A DNA stretch of 64,000 nucleotides from Bog-159 sp963707465 (GTDB lineage Bacteria > Acidobacteriota > Terriglobia > Bryobacterales > Bryobacteraceae). Below, piece after piece: positions 1 through 7,663 of the stretch; the stretch's first letter is position 1; each line of letters starts with the position of its first letter. The translations under genes were made by a program, and so were the position numbers. Location: positions 1-64,000 of the forward strand of contig CAVPQK010000028.1 of assembly GCA_963707465.1 (NCBI GenBank). Reading direction: 5' to 3'. The notes under the pieces are model-generated. The model made no database searches, had not been told where the DNA came from, and saw only the letters and a list, made by a program, of their open reading frames with translations.

Positions 1-3
1 GTT

Positions 4-50
4 TGTCAACTTGATTTGGCCCCTTTTGATGCTCTCATTTGGCCCCACCT
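4..50. repeat. Left terminal inverted repeat of the IS21 element
   Basis: Two direct copies of ATTTGGCCCC (14-23 and 37-46) lie within this end. The whole block matches the reverse complement of 2991-3036 with a few mismatches and one gap. Repeated transposase-binding motifs inside the ends are typical of IS21. Confidence 0.75.
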
Positions 51-143
51 GGTTATTGTTCCGCCTGCCCGCGCAGACGCTTCTTGTTGATCCGCTCCTT
101 TTATTAGTTGCTGGCCGGGTCTTTCCCAAGTGTCGCCTCTCCC

Positions 144-234
144 ATTTTTTGGAGGGCCCCGGCCGCAGCGTAGCCCTGCGAGGCCGGAGGCCGAGCGGTT
201 AGGGCGAAGCGAAGGGCGGGGTCCTCCAAAAAAT
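144..234. repeat. Long inverted repeat inside the IS21 left end
   Basis: Arms of 18 bases at 144-161 and 217-234 are complementary with one mismatch. They enclose 55 bases that can form smaller GC-rich stems. The structure lies between the stop of the third IS gene (251) and the left end, so the leftward IS transcript would run through it. It could be a terminator or an RNA-stabilising hairpin; the stem itself contains the T6/A6 run. Function is inferred only from position. Confidence 0.6.
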
Positions 235-250
235 CCGCCGTTCGGGCCGG

Positions 251-604
251 TCACCGCGACTCCCGAGGTGCCTTCTTACCTGGCTCGAATTTGTGGCCGA
301 AGGCGATCTTCTCCGTCGCCGGCAGCCGTATCCAGTGCACCTCCAAAGGCTCCTCTTCCAACTCATCGCCCAGGCACTCCAGCGCCACCACCTCGGCGAG
401 CCGCGTCTCGACCCAGCGCGTACGGCGCCCCTGTTCTTCCCCGCCGCTTTGTCCACCTTCGCCGATCTCCAAGGCGCGAACGAACGCCGCCTCGCGGTCT
501 TCGCTGCGGAACAAATAAAGCCCCTCTTCCCAGTTACGGATCCCGCGCCCTTCCACCATCTCCGCCCAGCGAATTCGCGCTCGATACCATTGCCGCGCCT
601 TCAT
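251..604 (-). CDS. DUF4288-like protein, third gene of the IS21 element
   Basis: A 117-residue, acidic, soluble protein without signal peptide or membrane segment. The start is the ATG at 604, which overlaps the istB stop by four bases (ATGA), so the gene is probably translated by coupling to istB. The N-terminal part (WYRARIRWAEMV, EEGLYLFRSEDREAAFVRA) followed by a middle WVE and a late EEEPLEVHW recalls DUF4288, whose members have a short alpha/beta fold of unknown role. The family call is from memory and moderate. It is not part of a standard IS21, so it is either a local accessory factor for transposition or cargo. No catalytic residues can be named. Confidence 0.6.
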   Translation of the reverse strand: MKARQWYRARIRWAEMVEGRGIRNWEEGLYLFRSEDREAAFVRALEIGEGGQSGGEEQGRRTRWVETRLAEVVALECLGDELEEEPLEVHWIRLPATEKIAFGHKFEPGKKAPRESR

Positions 605-1380
605 GCTTTCGCTCCTTTGCCCAGCTTCTTCAGCGTCCGCAGGAACCGGTACGAGTCCTTTCCGGTATCTATAATGTGGGCTTGGTCCGTCAGCCGGTCG
701 AGCATGGCCTTGCACAATCGCGCATTGGGGAATTTCGTGGTCCATTCTGAAAATGGCAAGTTCGTCGTAACGATCACCGCCGCCCGCTCGGCTCGTCCGG
801 CGATCACTTGAAACAGCAACTCCGCCGCTGAATCCGGCATCACCACGTAACCCAGCTCGTCGATCACAATCAAGTCGTAACGGGTCCAACGATTCCTCAC
901 CCGGGTCAGTTCGGCATGGTTCTGGGCTTCGATCAGTTCGGTCACCATTTCCGCCGCCGTCGTGAACCGCACCCGCTTCCGCTGGCGGCAAGCCGCTACC
1001 GCCAATCCGGTGGCCAAGTGAGTTTTCCCCGTGCCCGTGTCGCCCAGAAAAATGACTGGCTCCTTCCGTTCCAGGTATCCGCCGTCACTCAGATCGCGCA
1101 GTAGCGGTACCGGAAGGTGCGGCGCACACTGGAAGTCGAACTCCTCCAGCGTTTTCACCGCAGGGAAGCGGGCCTCCTGAATCCGCCGCGCCATCGCCTT
1201 CCGTCCGCGCTCCTCTACTTCTCCTTCCATCAGCGCTTCCAAATAACTCAGATGCGATTGCTGCTGCTTCACCGCCTGCTCGGCCAGCCGCACAAACTGC
1301 CCGCCCAATGTCGGCAAGTGTAGCTGCTTGGCGTATTGCCGGATCGCGGCCTCCTGTATGGGTTGGACGGCGGCGCTCAT
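601..1380 (-). CDS. istB: IS21 helper ATPase IstB
   Basis: A 259-residue AAA+ ATPase that binds DNA and activates the IstA transposase at target sites. A P-loop (GDTGTGKT) is followed by a Walker B segment (LIVIDELG) and a sensor-like TTNLPFSEW, as in IstB/DnaC-like proteins; the length is typical. The start chosen is the ATG at 1380, which overlaps the istA stop (ATGA) and sits behind a near-perfect ribosome site, GGAGGTGATC. An in-frame codon at 1404 is less likely. The gene appears intact, and together with intact istA suggests the element could still be active. Confidence 0.93.
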   Translation of the reverse strand: MSAAVQPIQEAAIRQYAKQLHLPTLGGQFVRLAEQAVKQQQSHLSYLEALMEGEVEERGRKAMARRIQEARFPAVKTLEEFDFQCAPHLPVPLLRDLSDGGYLERKEPVIFLGDTGTGKTHLATGLAVAACRQRKRVRFTTAAEMVTELIEAQNHAELTRVRNRWTRYDLIVIDELGYVVMPDSAAELLFQVIAGRAERAAVIVTTNLPFSEWTTKFPNARLCKAMLDRLTDQAHIIDTGKDSYRFLRTLKKLGKGAKA

Positions 1381-2909
1381 TGGATCACCTCCGTCGCTCT
1401 CCAAGTCGGCCGCAGTTGGTCGTAATCCTCCAGGCTGGGCTGCGGCCGGTCATACCGATTCAGTGCACCGATCTGTGCCGGGGCGGCTACCGGCTGCTGT
1501 GCCTGGCCGCGGATGCTCAGCAGATAACGAACCGCCCCTACATCCGAACACCCCAACTGCAGTGCTTCTTCCACAGCTTCGCGCACCGGTGCCGGCCCAT
1601 GCTCCCGTGCCAGCAGCAGTACGTCGATCATGGCGCGCGTGCCTTCCTGCTTGCCTTGTCGTTGACGCAGCACATCCCAGAACTGGTCGTAGCTGGCGGG
1701 CCATCGCCCTTGCGCCCGGCATTGCTCCAGCGCCGTCGAACCGGCCAAAGCTCCGGGCTTTTTCACCAGCACATCCAGGTAATGCTCCAACTCGAGTACC
1801 TTCTTGTGCCGCGCATAGCAGCGCTCATGCCGCGCCACGCACCTGGCCTGATGCCAGACCTCCACGTAAGCCGAGTAGACTTTCACTTCCACCGCGGTGC
1901 CCACCGGCAAAGGGACCGAGTAGAAGTTGGTCAGCGCCTTCGCGCAGCCGCTGCCGTTGACCGTCGGAAAGTGTAGTGATGCCAAATCAAAACCATCCGT
2001 GGCCAGCGGTAATAAATGCTCCCGCTCCGTGAGCATCGCCGTGCCGACAGGCTGCCCACGCCCCTCGATCACCCGGCCCTCGTCTTCCTTCGAACCCGCG
2101 GCCAGCAGCAGGTTCAGCTCTTCCAGATCACGGACCTTCGGCACTGGCACCAGATGATTCCGCCGGAACTGCCCTCCTTCGCCTTCCACGCCACCTTTCT
2201 CGTGTCCCTCGCCCGGCGTGCAGAACTCCGACTCAAACCCCCAGTGCGAACGGAAGGCAATGAACCGTGCGGTCTCCTCCCGTTGATGCCCCCGCAAGAT
2301 TTTCTTTACGGCACTCTTCAGGTTGTCGTAACGCAGCACGCGGAACACCCCGCCAAAATAAGCGAATGCCAACTCGTGCGCTTCCAGGAACGCCTGCTGG
2401 TTGGCGTGCGGATAGGCCCGATGAAATGCTCCTCCGCTCGCCATGCTGCGCAAGCAAAACAGGCATGTTTTGCGCGATTCACCGTCGAACTCCGCCCAGC
2501 CTTCATACCAGTCCACCTGTCCTTCGTCACCCCACGTATACGACTGCGGCACGAAGGTTTCCATCCCCAGTAAACCCATGGCCGCTTTTCTTGCGCGCAC
2601 ATATTGCCGCACCGTCGATTCCGCCACGTCCAATTCCGGCATCTCGCGTCGCAGGCGTGCCCAAATCCGGTGCGCCGTGTGCCGCTGCTTTCTAGGGGCC
2701 TTGCGGTCCGACTCCAGAACCCCGTCGATAAAGGGAATCGCCGCCGCCAGTTTCGGCCTCTCCCGTTCCGGAATCTTGCGGTCCGCCGGCATAGCCCTGG
2801 CCAGCGCCTTCCGCACTTCTCGACGGTGTACGCCCAACTTCCGCGCCACCGCCCGTATCGTTCCGGCACCATGCTCGTACTCTCGCCGGATCTGCTCGTA
2901 TAGTTCCAC
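1377..2909 (-). CDS. istA: IS21 transposase IstA
   Basis: A DDE transposase of 510 residues. An N-terminal helix-turn-helix (TIRAVARKLGVHRREVRKAL) is followed by a central rve catalytic core with D in QVDWYEGWAEF, D in LRYDNLKSAV and E in KGGVEGEGG, and a C-terminal IS21 domain. I place the start at the GTG at 2909, seven bases behind an AGGAG, because IstA proteins commonly begin just before LYEQIRREYEHG. An upstream ATG at 2975 or 2957 would add about 20 residues and lacks a clear ribosome site. It is translationally coupled to istB and shows no frameshift. Confidence 0.92.
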   Translation of the reverse strand: MELYEQIRREYEHGAGTIRAVARKLGVHRREVRKALARAMPADRKIPERERPKLAAAIPFIDGVLESDRKAPRKQRHTAHRIWARLRREMPELDVAESTVRQYVRARKAAMGLLGMETFVPQSYTWGDEGQVDWYEGWAEFDGESRKTCLFCLRSMASGGAFHRAYPHANQQAFLEAHELAFAYFGGVFRVLRYDNLKSAVKKILRGHQREETARFIAFRSHWGFESEFCTPGEGHEKGGVEGEGGQFRRNHLVPVPKVRDLEELNLLLAAGSKEDEGRVIEGRGQPVGTAMLTEREHLLPLATDGFDLASLHFPTVNGSGCAKALTNFYSVPLPVGTAVEVKVYSAYVEVWHQARCVARHERCYARHKKVLELEHYLDVLVKKPGALAGSTALEQCRAQGRWPASYDQFWDVLRQRQGKQEGTRAMIDVLLLAREHGPAPVREAVEEALQLGCSDVGAVRYLLSIRGQAQQPVAAPAQIGALNRYDRPQPSLEDYDQLRPTWRATEVIQ

Positions 2910-2990
2910 CTTGGCTCTCCTGTTTTCCAAAACCGTGTTTTCCTTCCGGGCATTCATGCCCGAAACAAGATACATGGTTTCTGATCTACA

Positions 2991-3036
2991 GGTGGGGCCA
3001 AATCAAAGCATCGAAAGGGGCCAATTCAGAGTAGCG
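2991..3036. repeat. Right terminal inverted repeat of the IS21 element
   Basis: Its reverse complement matches the left end at 4-50, again with two GGCCCC-containing motifs. It lies upstream of istA, so the istA promoter is probably within or next to it. Confidence 0.75.
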
Positions 3037-3089
3037 AAATCATGGAGAGCTCGGTGTGCTTTCGGCAAGCATGCACGACCGACCGCTGG

Positions 3090-4001
3090 CTACCATTGTT
3101 GGGCCCAGGGAGGCGCCTCCATGGAAACCGGGCTTTCGTTTTGCATTGAGGTGAGTTGGTGCCACTGGAGTTTGTTGTGTTTTGTGAGTCTACCTGCAAG
3201 GACACGACCACCGACCGTCGCTACCAAACGGCCTTGCTGATCCCAGTCGGCCCAGTGCGCCTCGAACAGGGCGGCAGCTTTTCCGTCCGGCCGATAGAGC
3301 GTGTAGAGAGAGCGGCGTCTGGAAGGCCGCGGAAGATACTCCTCGTTTTGCGTGCCGCCCAATGGGGCGCTGCGTTTGGCCTCACGTTCGAGAGTGAGAC
3401 CGCCGGACATCTTTCTCCACGCGGTGTATAGAGGGGCGTAGCGGTCAGGTTGGGTGGGAGCCAGGATTCCCTGCCAACCGCTACGCCAAGAGGGTCCGGC
3501 CTCGTACCACGGATCGTCCTTTTTCAGAGCGCCGAAACCCAGTACGCGTAGCGGACCCGGAGGGTGATCGGGATGGTGCGGGGCACCATAACTTGGCGAA
3601 CTGGTAGAAAGGCGGACGGTATGATTGTCTAGGAAGACTCCGTGTCCGCCCCAGGTGCCCCCCATCGGCCATAGCGCCAGGGCTGTCAAGTACGGAGGGC
3701 GGCTCACGGCGGTCCAGGTGTCGCGGTATCCCTTTACTTCAGTGCGATGGCCAAATTTGCCAGCGAAATAGACGAATAACTTTCCATCTGGGGAGATGTC
3801 GCATTTGTCAGGATAGAACTGGCCTCTGAACCACTGCCCTCCCTTAAAGCTATCGCACGCGGTGTCCCACAGCGTGATGTGCCACCATTCGGTTGGCCCC
3901 CGCCTTACGATCACGCCAACATGGGCCTGCCGGGCCAAGTGGACGAACATCCAACAGCGGTCTTCGAAGAACGGCGTTAAGTCCTCGATGCTTTCGGTCA
4001 T
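3090..4001 (-). CDS. Conserved hypothetical protein between two insertion sequences
   Basis: A 303-residue soluble protein with no signal peptide or membrane span. It is rich in tryptophan and has segments such as GQWFRGQFYPDKCDISPDG, LFVYFAGK, WTAVSRPPYLTALALWP and WGGHGVFLDN. These look like the repeated-strand sequences of an uncharacterised family I have seen in Acidobacteria and Planctomycetes, but I cannot give a function. The ATG at 4001 has an AAGGCAGG upstream. The gene lies between the IS21 right end and the IS66 left end; its only neighbours are mobile genes, so context gives no role. It appears full length. Confidence 0.7.
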   Translation of the reverse strand: MTESIEDLTPFFEDRCWMFVHLARQAHVGVIVRRGPTEWWHITLWDTACDSFKGGQWFRGQFYPDKCDISPDGKLFVYFAGKFGHRTEVKGYRDTWTAVSRPPYLTALALWPMGGTWGGHGVFLDNHTVRLSTSSPSYGAPHHPDHPPGPLRVLGFGALKKDDPWYEAGPSWRSGWQGILAPTQPDRYAPLYTAWRKMSGGLTLEREAKRSAPLGGTQNEEYLPRPSRRRSLYTLYRPDGKAAALFEAHWADWDQQGRLVATVGGRVLAGRLTKHNKLQWHQLTSMQNESPVSMEAPPWAQQW

Positions 4002-4095
4002 ACCTGCCTTACCATCCCAGTCCAGACGCGATGAAGATCGACTGATGCCAGGGTCAGAGTTTGCTCGGTTACAAGATATCCTTTTAGGCCGGTCA

Positions 4096-5703
4096 TCATA
4101 CTCCAGTTGCCTTAAGTGTCTCGCGGTAGTTCCACGGCATCCACTCCGCCGGATTGGTCGCCAGTTCCCGGGCGTGCCGCTGCAGTTCGGTTAGGTAGTC
4201 GAACGAGTTGGCGCCGCACAACTCTGCGGTGTGAATCAGGCTCATGAACAGGTCGCCGACCTGTGCCCCGTTCAAGGTCCGATAGAACAATGCATTCTTG
4301 CGGTGCAGCACAGCTCGTTTCAATGCCCTTTCGACCAGATTATTATCCAGAGGTGCCCGTGTTTCCCGCAAGAATAGCGTCAGCCCTTTCCAGTGCCGCA
4401 GCAGGTACGTGATTGCTTTGCCCAGCCCGGAGTTGGGCTCCGTCTTTCGCTCGGCGAACTGTGCCTCCAGCCAGGCATGGAGTTTGTCCATCAGCGGGGC
4501 GCTGTGCTCTTGATGGAACCGCAAGCGGTCTTCCGGACTTAGCCCACGCCCGCGAGCTTCCGCATCGGAGCCGTACACCTCCCCCAAAGTCTCCAGCACG
4601 TAACGGCATTGATCAGGGAAGTTCTGGGCTACTTCTACAAACTGTCTGCGACCGTGGGCGAGGCATCGAGCCAGCAGCATCTCTACCCCAGCGGGCAGTT
4701 TTGGCACATTGCGAGACAGGGCGTCAGACATCTGGATCAGTGGAGGCAACTCCGCGGCCCGCCGTTTTAAGACCTCGGCCAGGTTCTCTCCCGCGTGCTT
4801 CGGTCCGGTGAAGTACGGCGCAATCTGCCGGCCTTGCATCGTCGCAACGATTCCGCTGGTGAATACACCGGTGCGCTGATCGCCCGCTTCGCGCGCCAAG
4901 CGCAGCACCCGCATGCCGGTATCGTCGTTGTGTAGTACCTCGCCTTGCGCCGCCTGCCGGAGTAACTCGTCGCGTGCGGGCTTGATGACTTCCGCAGCCT
5001 CCTCGACGATTTCCCATTGCGTCGCCGCCGGCAACGGAATGCCCAGATGCCGTTCCAACCTTTCGAGACGATAGAAGGGCGTGCCACTCCCATACTTAAG
5101 TTGCGCGATCATCGCCGCCGCCGTTTCGTCGTACTTCTCCGGGCCGACCCCTTCCGGCTCTTCAGCCGTGAAGACCTGCCCACATGCTCCGCAGCGCAAT
5201 CGCTCCAGCGAGTAGACCGTGGCTGCCAACGGCGCTTGTCCCACGATCCGCACCAACACCTTGGGCTCTTTCTGCCCGTAGACGTTACCCTTCCCACACT
5301 CTGGGCACCGATCGCCGTGCTGCAAACACTGATGGGGCACGTCCACCTTCTCCGCTCCGGTGAAGGCATCGGCGCTGTTGCGCCCGTGCCCAGGTTGCGC
5401 CTCGTCTTTGGTCTGCTCCTGGCCGCTTTCTGGCTTGCTGTCCGACGCAGGTTTCGCCGCTGCCGCGCCAGCCTTGCCGAGCACGTCCTTGGTCTTCTCT
5501 GTGCTGGCCGGCAACAGCAGTTGCCGCAGATGCCGGATCGTCGTGTCTTTGTCGGCGACTAACTCGGTCAAGTACTCCAGCGTGTCCACCGCCGCTTTCA
5601 GCTTCTGGTAATCCTCTTCCGGCAGCGGATCCACTCGCGCCCGTTCCAGCAGTCTCTCCAGTTCTTGCGTGGATAGTTCTATCCGCTCGATCGCTGGCTT
5701 CAT
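4096..5703 (-). CDS. tnpC: IS66 transposase TnpC
   Basis: The 535-residue DDE transposase of an IS66 element. An N-terminal leucine-rich coiled coil (about 1-70) is followed by a charged linker, a zinc-finger region with CPECGKG and CGACG pairs (about 130-180), and the catalytic core. The likely acidic triad is in HNDDTGMRV, MSDALSRN and NNLVERALKR. The C-terminal block with TAELCG and HARELATNPAEWMPWNY is typical of the family. The ATG at 5703 overlaps the stop of the upstream DUF4338 pseudogene (ATGA), so its translation may have suffered from the lesions there. The frame itself is intact. Confidence 0.93.
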   Translation of the reverse strand: MKPAIERIELSTQELERLLERARVDPLPEEDYQKLKAAVDTLEYLTELVADKDTTIRHLRQLLLPASTEKTKDVLGKAGAAAAKPASDSKPESGQEQTKDEAQPGHGRNSADAFTGAEKVDVPHQCLQHGDRCPECGKGNVYGQKEPKVLVRIVGQAPLAATVYSLERLRCGACGQVFTAEEPEGVGPEKYDETAAAMIAQLKYGSGTPFYRLERLERHLGIPLPAATQWEIVEEAAEVIKPARDELLRQAAQGEVLHNDDTGMRVLRLAREAGDQRTGVFTSGIVATMQGRQIAPYFTGPKHAGENLAEVLKRRAAELPPLIQMSDALSRNVPKLPAGVEMLLARCLAHGRRQFVEVAQNFPDQCRYVLETLGEVYGSDAEARGRGLSPEDRLRFHQEHSAPLMDKLHAWLEAQFAERKTEPNSGLGKAITYLLRHWKGLTLFLRETRAPLDNNLVERALKRAVLHRKNALFYRTLNGAQVGDLFMSLIHTAELCGANSFDYLTELQRHARELATNPAEWMPWNYRETLKATGV

Positions 5704-6592
5704 TTCGCTGACTCGCTCAGTAATTGACGAAAGCGCCGGTGCACCGCATAGCCCAGCACTTCTTTGATGGATCGGTTGGGCCGCCCCGTCTGGTCGTCCT
5801 TGCCGCGGCCGGTCGTCCTGCCCAGCAGCGTCCAGTTCGCCGCCCGGTAGCAGGTTCCGCGGAACCGTTCCGGATCTACGAAAGTCTCAAGAAAATAGAT
5901 CGGGTGACCGTACACGGCCTCCCAGTCCGCCGAAATCCGTGCTGCCATACGACTGAGAATATGCGATGCCAGGTGGTCTACCCGCACCCACGGCAGGATC
6001 AGGAATCATGTGTTGTAAGCGAGGAAACGAATGTTCCGCCGGCGGGCCTCACTGCTCCAGCCGATGTAGCGGTCGCGACTGCCAATGTGGCGCGGCGCCG
6101 AGGACCACGCCAGGCAGGCAACCGGTCTGCCCTGCGCCCATACGAGGTATTTCAGGTGCTCGCCGACCGGTTGTTCGTAGCCCAGGTAATGATGTTCTTC
6201 CACCAGGCCGTTGAACAACGGTTCGTCGGAGGTGCGCCGCACCTGCTGAAACTCCAGTGGCTGGAGCTCTCCCAAGCGATCCGTGATGGGCGTGGTGTCC
6301 AGCAGCATCGGTGCCGGACGCGCTCGTTCCGCCAGCGGATTATGCCGCACGTAACTTACCGGCGGCAACACGATCTGGCCCGCACGGTCCAACAGCAACA
6401 GCATCCCCCGGCACACCATGTCGCGCAAAGCGCCGTTGGGCTGTCGCCAGTCCCATGCCTCGCACAGCTTCTTCGAAAGTGTGCGGCGGCTCGCGCCGGG
6501 TTGGCAGCGATCAACTCTCCTATATAGAGGATGTCGGTCGCGGTGATCTCCCGCCCTCGGTATCGGTAGGTGGCCGTTGCGATTCCAGCCAT
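5700..6592 (-). pseudogene. DUF4338 (DruA-like) gene, inactivated by a frameshift and a stop codon
   Basis: Three pieces in order rebuild one DUF4338 protein of about 297 residues. Piece one (from ATG 6592) reads TATYRYRGREITATDILYI. Near 6493 one base is missing, after which the neighbouring frame gives SRRTLSKKLCEAWDWRQPNG and continues through LVEEHHYLGYEQPVGEHLKY and IGSRDRYIGWSSEARRRNI. At 6006-6008 a TGA replaces what would be a CGA arginine codon, since the same frame continues FLILPWVRVDHLASHILSRM to the natural stop at 5700. DUF4338 is the family of Druantia DruA, and such genes also occur inside IS66-type elements. The function in transposition is unknown. Either lesion alone should prevent full-length product. 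Confidence 0.88.
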
Positions 6593-6656
6593 GCTTCCAG
6601 CAGTATGAATCTGTTTTTCTTGGAACGCAAGGCCCTGAAGCTGTTTTCCGCCGGAT

Positions 6657-7016
6657 TTACTTCAACCGGCCGACGCGCCGCCACATCGGCGCCGCACGCA
6701 CGCGCGAAACATCTCCGGCGGCCATCAGCAGATGCGCCTCGTAGGCTTCCAGCGGTTTGGCCGGCTCACTGGCTTCCGGCCACCATACGAAACGGCCTTT
6801 GGAGAGCCGTTTCTGTGCCAGCCAGCAGCCTTGCCCGTCATAAGTGAGGAGCCGGATCGCCGTCCCGCTGCGGCTCCGGAATATAAATACGCAACCGGAG
6901 AACGGATCTTCCGCCAGTTTGTCCTGGCACAGTCGCACCAACGAATCGATCCCTTTGCGTCCATCCACCGGTTCGATGGCAACCAGCACACGCATCTGCG
7001 CCGTGATCTGGATCAC
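6657..7016 (-). CDS. tnpB: IS66 accessory protein TnpB (Orf2)
   Basis: A 119-residue protein of the IS66 Orf2 family, required with TnpA and TnpC for transposition of canonical IS66 elements. The diagnostic segments MRVLVAIEPVDGRKGIDSL, DPFSGCVFIFRSRSGTAIRL, YDGQGCWLAQKRLSKGRF and WWP are all present. I take the GTG at 7016 as the start because it overlaps the tnpA stop (GTGA) and gives the usual VIQIT beginning; the ATG at 6995 is an alternative. It is followed by a 64-base gap and then the DUF4338 pseudogene. The frame is intact. Confidence 0.9.
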   Translation of the reverse strand: MIQITAQMRVLVAIEPVDGRKGIDSLVRLCQDKLAEDPFSGCVFIFRSRSGTAIRLLTYDGQGCWLAQKRLSKGRFVWWPEASEPAKPLEAYEAHLLMAAGDVSRVRAAPMWRRVGRLK

Positions 7017-7411
7017 CGGTCTCCATCCCGCCAGGCCCGCAACAGGTTTGTCCAATCTGGTGGAGTGTTGGATCTCCATTGAACGCGCATCTTGCCGCAC
7101 TGCGCCGATTCGAACTCGATGACGCACCCTTCCATCTCTGTGGGCTGCTGCCTGACCAGTTCCACAAATGCCGGCCGTGGAGACTCTTGCCGCTGTGCCG
7201 CTCCGCCCAGCCGCTGCTTCAGCCTCGTGTAATCGAGTCGCAGTGGTTGCGCCGTTCGGAATGTACCGTATTGCTTCGCCAAGTCGACGGCAGCCTGCCA
7301 GAAAGACTCTGGCAACTTCGCCCGTCCCTTTTGCGCGCCGCGCCATTGATCCAGTTGTTGCTGCAGTTGAAGGATGGCTTCCGGGATTTTCGCGGCACGT
7401 CGGATAGGCAT
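7013..7411 (-). CDS. tnpA: IS66 accessory protein TnpA-like (Orf1)
   Basis: A 132-residue basic protein at the first position of the element. It has a glutamine-rich N-terminal helix (AILQLQQQLDQWRGA), a segment on tree-like helices (PESFWQAAVDLAKQYGTF), and a C-terminal short strand region. It is recognised by position and by overlap with tnpB and is only loosely like Orf1 of better known IS66 elements. Its ATG at 7411 lies immediately inside the right tip, and the GAGG preceding it falls in the loop of a seven-base hairpin (7416-7433), which may limit translation from read-through transcripts. Confidence 0.75.
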   Translation of the reverse strand: MPIRRAAKIPEAILQLQQQLDQWRGAQKGRAKLPESFWQAAVDLAKQYGTFRTAQPLRLDYTRLKQRLGGAAQRQESPRPAFVELVRQQPTEMEGCVIEFESAQCGKMRVQWRSNTPPDWTNLLRAWRDGDR

Positions 7412-7415
7412 ACTC

Positions 7416-7440
7416 AGTCGCCCCTCGGCGACTTTCTTAC
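7416..7440 (-). promoter_or_regulatory. IS66 right tip with hairpin around the tnpA ribosome site
   Basis: AGTCGCC (7416-7422) and GGCGACT (7427-7433) form a perfect seven-base stem with loop CCTC, which on the minus strand is GAGG, the only ribosome-site-like sequence before the tnpA ATG at 7411. The GTAAG tip ends at 7440. Several insertion sequences are known to hide their start region in a hairpin on transcripts entering from outside. Confidence 0.5.
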
Positions 7441-7461
7441 CCTAACAACGCCACCTACCCG

Positions 7462-7647
7462 GTGTCACGCAGCCTTGCCGGAAGGACACAGAGCTCGCTG
7501 CGCACCGAGGGCGGGTATTGGCTGCCGACGGATGCGCCGGGGTTGGGGGTTCGGGTGAATGAGGCGGAGGCGGCGCGGCATCCGTTTCAGCAGGAGGTTT
7601 TGCAGGGGGTGGTTTATGCGGGGGATGGGGCGGTTTTGGATTGGTGA
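7462..7647 (+). pseudogene. 3' remnant of an enolase-superfamily (mandelate racemase-like) gene
   Basis: The last 48 or so codons read GGYWLPTDAPGLGVRVNEAEAARHPFQQE and end in DGAVLDW, which matches the C-terminal tail of mandelate racemase/muconate lactonising-type dehydratases (compare VPSGPGLGVTLNEDVVRQH in the intact gene at 31944). There is no catalytic barrel upstream: the sequence before codon 15 does not match the family and then meets the IS66 tip at 7440. The simplest reading is a gene whose 5' part was lost when the element inserted or rearranged. Confidence 0.7.
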
Positions 7648-7663
7648 GGGGGGAAGCCGTCTC

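Larger units (their letters stand above)
4..3036 (-). mobile_element. IS21-family insertion sequence with a third gene
   Basis: The element carries istA and istB in the usual order, reading leftward, bounded by inverted ends. The left end (about 4-50) and the reverse complement of the right end (about 2991-3036) share a near-identical stretch of some 35 bases, each holding two copies of a TTGGCCCC core, as multi-repeat IS21 ends do. A third gene of 117 codons lies between istB and the left end. The outer tips are placed by assuming a TG start, so they may be off by a few bases. The left tip is at the window edge, so a target-site duplication cannot be tested. Confidence 0.85.
4068..7440 (-). 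mobile_element. IS66-family insertion sequence carrying a DUF4338 gene
   Basis: Leftward gene order is tnpA, tnpB, DUF4338 gene, tnpC, with four-base overlaps at tnpA/tnpB and DUF4338/tnpC. The right tip reads outward-in as GTAAGAAAGTCGCC, ending at 7440, and the GTAAG tip suits IS66. The left tip is uncertain: the best candidate begins near 4068, but it matches the right tip only in part. No eight-base target duplication is evident with these ends. The broken DUF4338 gene shows that the copy is at least partly decayed. Confidence 0.75.

Noticed and set aside
3090..4001. The orphan gene considered as IS21 or IS66 cargo
   Set aside because: It lies outside both pairs of ends: the IS21 right end is at about 3036 and the IS66 left end is at or after about 4068.
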